Assembly (NCBI GenBank): GCA_038234975.1
Contig: JBBSUK010000001.1
Location: forward strand, 1-64,000
Source of the DNA: Schlegelella_A sp038234975
GTDB taxonomy: Bacteria > Pseudomonadota > Gammaproteobacteria > Burkholderiales > Burkholderiaceae_C
Length of the DNA: 64,000 nt
Reading direction: 5' to 3'
Below the pieces are notes generated by a model that was not told the DNA's origin, searched no databases, and saw nothing but the letters and a program-made list of their open reading frames with translations. Below, piece by piece: positions 52,296 to 60,094 of the stretch. How positions within the stretch are numbered: the stretch's first letter is position 1; each line of letters begins with the position of its first letter. Both the position numbers and the translations under genes were made by a program.

Positions 52296-53218
52296 CCGAC
52301 GACGCCTCGACGCCCTCGCTGCGCATCTATGCGCCGGCCGGCGTGATCCGCGACCGCACGGCGTTGCGGAGATCGGTCTCGCGGCTGGGCCGGCTCGGCT
52401 TCGACGTCGAGGTCGACGATGCGGCCCGCAACCGGCTGCAGCGCTTCGCCGGCAGCGACGAAGCCCGCCTCGCCGCCATCCACCGCACCGCCGACGCCGC
52501 GCCCGACGTGGCCCTGGCCGCGCGCGGCGGCTACGGCGTGACGCGACTGCTCGACGCCGTCGACTGGAAGCGCATCGCGAAGAGCGTCGAGCGCGGCACG
52601 CGCTGGGTCGGCCACAGCGACGTCACGGCGCTGCAGCTCGGCCTGCTCGCGCACGCCGGCGGCGGGACGTGGGCGGGGCCGATGGCGATCGACGACTTCG
52701 GTCGCGCCGACGACGCCGGCGGCACCGACGACGTCACCGTCGCCTGCTTCACCGAAGCGATGTCGGGCGCGCTGGAGGCGATCGGCTTTCGCACCGAGGC
52801 GGGCTTCGACGGCGTCGAGGCGAGCGGCGTGCTGTGGGGCGGCAACCTGTGCGTGCTGTGCGCGCTCATCGGCACGCCGCACCTGCCGAAGATCCGCGGT
52901 GGCATCCTCTTCCTCGAAGACGTGAACGAGCATCCGTACCGCGTCGAGCGCAGCCTGCTTCAGCTGCAGCAGGCCGGCGTGCTCGACGCGCAGAAGGCGA
53001 TCGTGCTCGGCCGGTTCACGGCCTGGAAGAAGTCGCCCAACGACCGCGGATACACGCTCAGGAGCGCGGTCGATCGCGTCCGCGCCGCGACCCGAGTCCC
53101 GGTGCTGACCGGCCTGCCGTTCGGCCACGTGCCGACCAAGGTGTGCCTGCCGGTCGGCAGCCGCGTGCGGCTGGCGGTGTCGGGGCGAGACGCCTTCGTC
53201 GCGTGGGGCCACCGCTGA
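52292..53218 (+). CDS. ldcA: L,D-carboxypeptidase LdcA (S66)
   Basis: The protein has 308 residues. It removes the terminal D-Ala from the tetrapeptide in murein recycling in the cytoplasm. Nucleophile Ser in WVGHSDVTALQL, Glu in FLEDVNEHPYRVER and His in GLPFGHVPTK form the triad. There is no signal peptide. Overlaps tadA by 4 bp. Confidence 0.93.
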   Translation: MTDDASTPSLRIYAPAGVIRDRTALRRSVSRLGRLGFDVEVDDAARNRLQRFAGSDEARLAAIHRTADAAPDVALAARGGYGVTRLLDAVDWKRIAKSVERGTRWVGHSDVTALQLGLLAHAGGGTWAGPMAIDDFGRADDAGGTDDVTVACFTEAMSGALEAIGFRTEAGFDGVEASGVLWGGNLCVLCALIGTPHLPKIRGGILFLEDVNEHPYRVERSLLQLQQAGVLDAQKAIVLGRFTAWKKSPNDRGYTLRSAVDRVRAATRVPVLTGLPFGHVPTKVCLPVGSRVRLAVSGRDAFVAWGHR

Positions 53219-53291
53219 CGAAGGCGCCGACCCCGGTGCCCGCCGCCCCGAGGGCTGCTCGTATCATCGCCCGCTGTCAGGGGACACGACG

Positions 53292-55550
53292 ATGGCCAAG
53301 CGCAGCGTGACGACGCGAATCCGGTCCCTTCTCGGGAATCGTCGCCGCGTCGCCGGCGCATTGGCGGCCTCGCTGGTGATCGGTCTCGGGGGTTGCGACA
53401 ACAACCCGCTGCCGCACAACGCCGCCGAGACCAACACGCTCTTCAGCGCGAACATCCAGAGTTCGCCGCGCCACCTGGATCCGACGGCGTCGTACTGGAG
53501 CAACGACACCCCGTTCACGTACCAGATCTACGAGCCGCTCTACGGCTTCCACTATCTCAAGCGGCCGTTCGTGCTGGTGCCCAAGACCGCCGTCGAGATC
53601 GTGCATCCGACCTATTTCGACGCGGCGGGCAGGCAGCTGCCCACAGACACGCCGGGCGAGCAGATCGCCGAGAGCGTCTATGACATCCGCATCAAGCCCG
53701 GGATCCTGTTCCAGCCGCATCCGGCGTTCGCGAAGGACGAGCAGGGCCGTTATCTCTACCACGCCATGAAGCCGGGCGACCTCGGCAACCGCCGCACGCC
53801 GCTCGACTTCGAGAAGACGGGCACCCGCGAGCTGGTCGCCGAGGATTTCGTGTATGCCCTCAAGCGACACGCGACGACGCGCATCACGACGCCGATCTAC
53901 GGCATCTTCTCGGAGTACGTCGTCGGCCTGAAGGAGTACGGGCCGATGGTGAAGGAGGAGGACAGGAAGCTCATGGCGGGCCGGGACCCGGCGAGCCAGG
54001 ACAAGCCCTTCCTCGATTTCCGCAAATGGCCGCTGGCGGGCGCGACGGCGCCGGAGAAGCACCTGCTGCGGGTGCGCATCAAGGGCAAGTATCCGCAGTG
54101 GAACTACTGGATGCAGATGACCTTCACGGCGCCGGTGCCCTGGGAGGCCGATGCGTTCTATGCGCAGCCCGGCATGGCCGCCGTCGGCCTCGTGCTCGAC
54201 GTCTGGCCCGTCGGCACCGGCCCGTACATGATGACCGAGTACATCCGCGACCGTCGCCACGTGATGCAGCGCAACCCGAACTACCGTGGCGAGCCGTACC
54301 CCTGCGAAGGCACGGCCGAAGACAAGGCCGCCGGGCTGCTCGAGGACTGCGGCAAGAAGACCCCGTTCGTCGACACGCTGGTCTCGACCGTCGAGCGCGA
54401 ACCCCTGCCGCGCCGCGCCAAGTTCCGCCAGGGCTTCTACGACGTGGAGGTCTTCGAGCGGACCGACACCGGGATGGACTTCCGGGTCGGCATGCAGGAT
54501 TCGGCGGAGGTGAAGAAGGAGTACGAGGCCAAGGGGTTCCGGCTCGCCCAGTTCAGCGACGTCACGAGCTGGATCATCGGCTTCAACATGCTCGACCCGG
54601 TCATCGGCCAGGGCAAGACGCCCGAGCAGCAGGACCGCAACCGCAAGCTCCGCCAGGCCATCTCGATCGCCATCGACTGGGAAGAGTTCTCGCGCGTGTT
54701 CCCGCGCAAAGGCGGCGAGGCGGCGATGAGCCCGTTGCCGAAAGGCATCTTCGGCTCGCGCTTCGGCACGCCCGAAGGAAACGACCCGATCACCCACCGT
54801 GTCGTCGACGGCGTGTCGGTGCGCCGACCGATCGCCGACGCGAAGAAGCTTCTGGCAGAGGCTGGCTATCCGAACGGCCGCGACGCGACCACCGGTCGGC
54901 CGCTCGTCATCAACTACGACTTCTATTCGCTGCCGACTCCCGAAGTCAAGGCGGAGATCGACTGGGTCGTGCGTCAGTTCGCCAAGATCGACATCCAGCT
55001 CGAGGTTCGCGCGACCGACAACAACCAGTTCCAGGACAAGATCCGCAAAGGGAACTATCAGGTCTTCTGGCTCGGCTGGAACGCCGACTACCCCGATGCC
55101 GAGAACTTCCTCTTCCTGCTCTACGGTCCCAACGGCAAGACGAAGTTCGACGGCGAGAACACGGCCAACTACGCGAACCCCGAATACGACAAGCTGTTCG
55201 CCCAGATGAAGCTGCTCGACGACGGCCCGCAGAAGCAGGCGGTGATCGACCGGCTCGTCAGGATCGCCCAGGACGACGCGCCTTGGTCGTTCGGCTACTT
55301 CCCGTATTCGTCTGCCGCCGTCCAGCACTGGGTGTACAACTCGAAGCCGGCGATCCTGGTGCGCGACCAGGGTCGCTACCTGCGGCTCGACCCGACCGAG
55401 CGGGTGCAGCGGCTGGCCGCGTGGAATAGGCAGGTGTGGTGGCCGATCTGGGTCGCCGTCGCGGCGGGCGTCGTCCTCGTGCTGCTCGCGATGCGGGCGT
55501 TCCGCCGCCGCGAGCGGACCAACGCCCGCGGCGAACTGGTCGCCGCCTGA
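53292..55550 (+). CDS. yejA: YejA-like extracellular solute-binding protein (family 5), lipoprotein with carboxy-terminal TM anchor
   Basis: The protein has 752 residues, longer than the roughly 600 of YejA. After a basic start there is a lipobox (VIGLGGC), then the family-5 fold with RHLDPTASYWSNDTPFTYQIYEP and late WLGWNADYPDAENFLFLLYGPNGKTKF. A second hydrophobic segment, WWPIWVAVAAGVVLVLLAMRAF, ends the protein. Peptide or opine-like ligands are likely. A -10-like TATCAT lies at 53262-53267. Operon with two permeases and a double ATPase follows. Confidence 0.92.
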   Translation: MAKRSVTTRIRSLLGNRRRVAGALAASLVIGLGGCDNNPLPHNAAETNTLFSANIQSSPRHLDPTASYWSNDTPFTYQIYEPLYGFHYLKRPFVLVPKTAVEIVHPTYFDAAGRQLPTDTPGEQIAESVYDIRIKPGILFQPHPAFAKDEQGRYLYHAMKPGDLGNRRTPLDFEKTGTRELVAEDFVYALKRHATTRITTPIYGIFSEYVVGLKEYGPMVKEEDRKLMAGRDPASQDKPFLDFRKWPLAGATAPEKHLLRVRIKGKYPQWNYWMQMTFTAPVPWEADAFYAQPGMAAVGLVLDVWPVGTGPYMMTEYIRDRRHVMQRNPNYRGEPYPCEGTAEDKAAGLLEDCGKKTPFVDTLVSTVEREPLPRRAKFRQGFYDVEVFERTDTGMDFRVGMQDSAEVKKEYEAKGFRLAQFSDVTSWIIGFNMLDPVIGQGKTPEQQDRNRKLRQAISIAIDWEEFSRVFPRKGGEAAMSPLPKGIFGSRFGTPEGNDPITHRVVDGVSVRRPIADAKKLLAEAGYPNGRDATTGRPLVINYDFYSLPTPEVKAEIDWVVRQFAKIDIQLEVRATDNNQFQDKIRKGNYQVFWLGWNADYPDAENFLFLLYGPNGKTKFDGENTANYANPEYDKLFAQMKLLDDGPQKQAVIDRLVRIAQDDAPWSFGYFPYSSAAVQHWVYNSKPAILVRDQGRYLRLDPTERVQRLAAWNRQVWWPIWVAVAAGVVLVLLAMRAFRRRERTNARGELVAA

Positions 55551-55566
55551 GAGTCCCGCGACTCGA

Positions 55567-56550
55567 ATGGGCTCCTACCTCGTCCGGCGCGTCTTCTACG
55601 GCGTGCTGGTGCTGCTCGGCGTCAACCTCGCCACCTTCTTCCTCTTCTTCACCGTCAACACGCCGGACGACATGGCCCGGCTCAACATCGGCGGCAAGTA
55701 CATCACCCAGCCGGTGATCGACCGGTGGAAGTCCGAGCGCGGCTACGACAAGCCGCTGTACATCAACGACAAGGCGACCGGCATCGGCAAGATCACCGAG
55801 ACGATCTTCTGGGAACGCTCGGTGTCGCTCTTCAAGCTCGACTTCGGGCGCGCCGACTCCGAGACGGCTGGCGACATCGGCCACCAGGTCGCGACGCGGA
55901 TGTGGGTGAGCCTGCAGCTCGCGCTGCCCCTGTTCGTGCTGCAGGTGATCGCCAGCACGGCGTTCGCGCTGCTGCTGGCGATGTTCCGCCACACGCGGCT
56001 CGACTTCTGGGGCGTCGTCGCCTGCGTGTTCATGCTCTCGATCTCGAGCCTGTTCTACATCATCGCCGGCCAGTTCCTGTTCTCCCGGGTGCTCAAGCTG
56101 GCGCCGATCTCGGGTTATGCCGGCGGGCTCGACGTCGTCAAGTTCCTGGCGCTGCCGATCGCGCTCTCGCTGCTCGCGCGGCTCGGCAGCGAGGCGAGGC
56201 TCTACCGCGCCATGTTCCTCGAGGAAACGGGCCGGGACTACGTGCGAACCGCGAAGGCGAAGGGCCTCCCCGAGATCGTCGTCCTCGGGCGACACGTGCT
56301 GCGCAACGCGTTGATCCCGATCATCACCAGCGCCGGCAGCTACCTGCCGTACGTGTTTCTCGGCAGCCTGGTGTTCGAGAGCTTCTTCGGCCTGCCCGGC
56401 CTCGGCGCCTACGTCATCGAGGCGATCGGCAAGCAGGACTTCGCGGTGGTCCGCACGATGGTCTTCGTCGGTTCGCTGCTCTACATCGCGACCTTCATGC
56501 TGATCGACATCGCCTACACCTGGGTCGACCCGCGCGTGCGGCTCGCCTGA
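55567..56550 (+). CDS. yejB: ABC transporter permease, DppB/YejB-like
   Basis: The protein has 327 residues and six transmembrane segments. It shows MGSYLVRRVFYGVLVLLGVN at the start (DppB-type), the EAA loop RDYVRTAKAKGLPEIVVLGRHVLRNALIP and LPGLGAYVIEAIGKQDFAVV. It starts 16 bp after the binding protein. Forms the membrane channel with the next permease. Confidence 0.94.
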   Translation: MGSYLVRRVFYGVLVLLGVNLATFFLFFTVNTPDDMARLNIGGKYITQPVIDRWKSERGYDKPLYINDKATGIGKITETIFWERSVSLFKLDFGRADSETAGDIGHQVATRMWVSLQLALPLFVLQVIASTAFALLLAMFRHTRLDFWGVVACVFMLSISSLFYIIAGQFLFSRVLKLAPISGYAGGLDVVKFLALPIALSLLARLGSEARLYRAMFLEETGRDYVRTAKAKGLPEIVVLGRHVLRNALIPIITSAGSYLPYVFLGSLVFESFFGLPGLGAYVIEAIGKQDFAVVRTMVFVGSLLYIATFMLIDIAYTWVDPRVRLA

Positions 56551-56573
56551 GCGGCCTCACGCAGACGACACCG

Positions 56574-58031
56574 ATGCCCAAGCTGGTCATCCTCTGGACC
56601 GACGCGGCGATCTGGCTGCTCGTCGCGGGCCTCGTCGTCTACGCGATCGTCGCGCGACGCAAGCCCGACCTTCGTGCCAACTGGGCCAAGGTGTTCCATG
56701 ACCCGGCAGCGCTTGCGTCGTCGATCGTGCTCGCCGCGTGCCTGCTGGTGACCCTGCTCGACAGCGTCCACTACCGGTCGTTGCTGCCCCAGGCCGGGGC
56801 GGCTCCGAAAGCCGGCCCCGCCTACGACACGCACACCCGGTCCGCCCTCGACGCGGCGCTCTCCGGTCTGGTGGCCTCACGCGAGGCGACGTATTCGCGC
56901 CCGCTCGCCTACGTCGGCTTCACCAAGGACTCCGTGGTCGTCGACGGCGAGGTCCGGCGCGTCGCACCGCGCCTCGCGCACGGCGGCGCCCATCTCCGGG
57001 ACCCGCGATCGCAGTGGGCCGGCGACGTCGGCACGCGAGCGGCGACCGGCCTCGTCGCCGGCCTCGTGATCGCGGCACTGCTGAGCGCCGTGCTGGTCGC
57101 GCTCGTGGCGCGCTCGGAGCAGCTCGGCTTCACCGCCGCGGCCACCGCGATCGCACGCAACGCGCTGCGCATACCGTGGCGCAGCGCCGTGGCGACCTTC
57201 CTCGTGCTCGGCGTGCTGTTCGGTCCGACCGCGCTGCTCATGGACAACTACCACGTGCTCGGTACCGATCTGACCGGCAACGACGTGCTGTACCAGGCGC
57301 TGAAGAGCATCCGCACGGCGTTCGTCATCGGCACGCTGGCGACGCTCGCGACGCTGCCCGTGGCGGTGACGCTCGGCATCATGGCCGGCTACTTCCGTGG
57401 CTGGGTCGACGAGGTGATCCAGTACCTCTACACGATGTTCTCGTCGGTGCCCAACGTGTTGCTCATCGCCGCTTGCGTGCTGATGGTGCAGGTCTTCCTC
57501 GACAAGAACCCCCAACTGTTCGAGACCGGCATCGAGCGCGCCGACCTCAAGCTGTTCCTGCTCTGCGCAGTGCTCGGCCTGACAAACTGGCCGACGCTGT
57601 GCCGGCTGCTTCGCGGCGAGACGCTGAAGCTGCGCGAACTCGAATACGTGCAGGCCGCCAACGCCTTTGGCGTGAGCGCGTGGCGGATCATGGCGCGGCA
57701 CATCTTTCCCAACGTCGCGCACCTCATGCTCATCGTCACGGTGCTCGACTTCTCGTCGCTGATCCTGTACGAGGCGGTGCTGTCGTATGTCGGCGTCGGC
57801 GTCGACCCGTCGATGAACAGCTTCGGCGGCATGATCAACCTGGCGCGCGACGAGATGAGCCGCGACCCGGTGGTCTGGTGGTCGTTCGCTGCCGCGTTCG
57901 GCTTCATGGTGACGCTGGTGCTTGCCGCGAACCTGTTCCACGACGGCGTGCGCGACGCGTTCGACCCGCGCGCCCGCAGCTTCCGGCCGCGCAAGGTCGT
58001 GGCGGCGCCGACGTCGCGCGCCGTGGTGTGA
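56574..58031 (+). CDS. yejE: ABC transporter permease, DppC/YejE-like, enlarged
   Basis: The protein has 485 residues, longer than the about 340 of YejE. Two extra amino-terminal transmembrane segments (about 5-25 and 43-62) flank a linker, and a periplasmic or cytoplasmic insertion (about 75-150) precedes the standard DppC-type core (EAA loop LEYVQAANAFGVSAWRIMARHIFPNVAHLML; DEVIQYLYTMFSSVPNVLL). It overlaps the ATPase gene. Confidence 0.92.
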   Translation: MPKLVILWTDAAIWLLVAGLVVYAIVARRKPDLRANWAKVFHDPAALASSIVLAACLLVTLLDSVHYRSLLPQAGAAPKAGPAYDTHTRSALDAALSGLVASREATYSRPLAYVGFTKDSVVVDGEVRRVAPRLAHGGAHLRDPRSQWAGDVGTRAATGLVAGLVIAALLSAVLVALVARSEQLGFTAAATAIARNALRIPWRSAVATFLVLGVLFGPTALLMDNYHVLGTDLTGNDVLYQALKSIRTAFVIGTLATLATLPVAVTLGIMAGYFRGWVDEVIQYLYTMFSSVPNVLLIAACVLMVQVFLDKNPQLFETGIERADLKLFLLCAVLGLTNWPTLCRLLRGETLKLRELEYVQAANAFGVSAWRIMARHIFPNVAHLMLIVTVLDFSSLILYEAVLSYVGVGVDPSMNSFGGMINLARDEMSRDPVVWWSFAAAFGFMVTLVLAANLFHDGVRDAFDPRARSFRPRKVVAAPTSRAVV

Positions 58032-59926
58032 GCGTGGAGCCGACCCGTCTCGAGGTCTCGGACCTCTCCGTGGCCATCGACGCCGACGTCGGCCTCGTCC
58101 GCGCGATCGACGCGCTCGGCCTGTCGATCGAGCGCGGCGAGACGTTCGCACTCGTCGGCGAGTCTGGCTGCGGCAAGAGCATGACGGCGCTGGCCCTGAT
58201 GCGGTTGCTGCCCGAAGCCGGTCGAGTCGAGCGCGGTCGGCTAAACCTCGCCGGCGAAGAGCTGTTCTCGCTTCCCGAGGCGGCGATGCGCAAGGTGCGC
58301 GGTGGCCGCATCGGCATGATCTTCCAGGAACCCGCCACCAGCCTGAACCCGGTGATGCGGGTCGGCGACCAGATCGTCGAGGCGATCGAGCTGCACACGT
58401 CGTTGCGTGGCGCCGCTGCGCGGGCGCGGGCCATCGAGTGGCTCGGCAAGGTCGGCGTTCCGGAGCCCGAGCGTCGCGTCGACGAATATCCGTTTCGCCT
58501 GTCCGGCGGCCAGAAGCAGCGTGTGATGATCGCGATGACGCTCGCCTGCGAGCCCGACTTCCTGATCGCCGACGAGCCGACCACGGCGCTCGACGTCACC
58601 ATCCAGAAGCAGATCCTGAACCTGCTCGCCGACCTGCAGCGCGAGCAGGGCATGGGCATGATGCTCATCACCCACGACCTCGCCGTCGTGTCCAAGGTCG
58701 CCGACCGGGTCGCGCTGATGTATGCCGGGCAGATCGTCGAGGTCGCGGAGGCCGGCGCGTTCTTCTCGAAGCCGCTGCACCCTTACGCCCGCCTCCTGCT
58801 GCGGGCGCTGCCCGACGCGAACCGCCGCGGCGGCGAGCTGGCGGCGATCGGCGGGTCGGTCCCGCCGCTGTGGCTCGCTTTCGAGGGTTGCCGCTTCGAG
58901 CCACGCTGCGACCGCGCGTTCGGCCCCTGCCCGACGACACGGCCCGAGCTGCTCGACGCCGAGCCGGGCAGGGCGGTGCGCTGCCTGCTCTACAGCGACG
59001 TTCCCGGCGCTGCTTCGGCAGCCCTGGCGGAGGCCGTCGTGCCCATGCGGTCCGACGCGCCGCATCGGCTCGCCGACGTTGCGCGTGACGCGAGCGACAC
59101 CCCCCTCCTGCTCGACGTCCGCAACCTCACCGTGGGCTTTCCAGTGCGCCGCGGGCTGCTTCGCCGCGTCAGCGGCGAGTTCCGCGCCGTCGACGATGTC
59201 TCCTTCACCGTCCCGCAAGGCCGCACCGTCGCGCTGGTCGGCGAGTCGGGCTGCGGCAAGACGACGACCGGCAAGGCGATCGTGCAGCTGCTGCGCGGCG
59301 CGGCGAGCATCCGTGGCAAGGCGGTGTTCGACGGGCGCGACCTCTTCGAACTGAACGGCGCGTCGTTGCGCGATGCCCGTCGCGACATCCAGATGATCTT
59401 CCAGGATCCGTTCGCCTCGCTCGACCCGCGGATGCGGGTGATGGCGATCCTCCAGGAAGGGCTGCAGGCGCTGCGCCCCGAGCTCGACGCTGCCGCTCGT
59501 CGCAGCCTGCTCGAAGGCCTCATCGAGCAGGTGGGCCTGCGCCGCGACGCGCTTGACCGCTATCCGCACGAGTTCTCGGGCGGCCAGCGACAGCGGATCG
59601 CGATCGCCCGGGCACTGGCCGTGCAGCCGCGCCTGATCGTCTGCGACGAGCCGACATCGGCACTCGACGTGTCGGTGCAGGCGCAGATCCTCAACCTGCT
59701 GCGCGAGCTGCAGCGCGACCTCGGCCTGTCGCTGCTCTTCATCACGCACAACATCGGTGTCGTGGAATTCCTCGCCGACCGCGTCGTCGTGATGCAACGA
59801 GGGCGGATCGAGGAGCAGGGCAGCACCGACGAGGTGCTTGGCAACCCGGGATCGCCCTATACCAGGACCTTGCTCGACGCAGTGCCGCGGCTGGTCACGG
59901 CCCGGCCGTCGTCGACTGTTGGTTAA
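58028..59926 (+). CDS. yejF: Fused double ATPase of peptide ABC importer (YejF/DppD-DppF-like)
   Basis: The protein has 632 residues with two complete nucleotide-binding halves. Half 1: Walker A GESGCGKSM, signature LSGGQKQR, Walker B DFLIADEPT. Half 2: GESGCGKTTT, FSGGQRQR, LIVCDEPT. Each half has the oligopeptide-transporter carboxy-terminal extension (the first with CRFEPRCDRAFGPCP). GTG start overlaps the permease stop. Completes the importer. Confidence 0.95.
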   Translation: MSVEPTRLEVSDLSVAIDADVGLVRAIDALGLSIERGETFALVGESGCGKSMTALALMRLLPEAGRVERGRLNLAGEELFSLPEAAMRKVRGGRIGMIFQEPATSLNPVMRVGDQIVEAIELHTSLRGAAARARAIEWLGKVGVPEPERRVDEYPFRLSGGQKQRVMIAMTLACEPDFLIADEPTTALDVTIQKQILNLLADLQREQGMGMMLITHDLAVVSKVADRVALMYAGQIVEVAEAGAFFSKPLHPYARLLLRALPDANRRGGELAAIGGSVPPLWLAFEGCRFEPRCDRAFGPCPTTRPELLDAEPGRAVRCLLYSDVPGAASAALAEAVVPMRSDAPHRLADVARDASDTPLLLDVRNLTVGFPVRRGLLRRVSGEFRAVDDVSFTVPQGRTVALVGESGCGKTTTGKAIVQLLRGAASIRGKAVFDGRDLFELNGASLRDARRDIQMIFQDPFASLDPRMRVMAILQEGLQALRPELDAAARRSLLEGLIEQVGLRRDALDRYPHEFSGGQRQRIAIARALAVQPRLIVCDEPTSALDVSVQAQILNLLRELQRDLGLSLLFITHNIGVVEFLADRVVVMQRGRIEEQGSTDEVLGNPGSPYTRTLLDAVPRLVTARPSSTVG

Positions 59927-60094
59927 AGCCGACGAGCGTCGCGCCGGTCGTCGAAAGTTCCGTGACGGGCGTGTAAAGCCAGTCTGACAATCCTGTGACA
60001 GACCGCACGGTGGGACATGCCGATCGCCCGACACGGGCGGCGGCACCTACCGGCGGCTGAGGTCGATTCGATCCTTTATCCCAGGGAGATCCCG

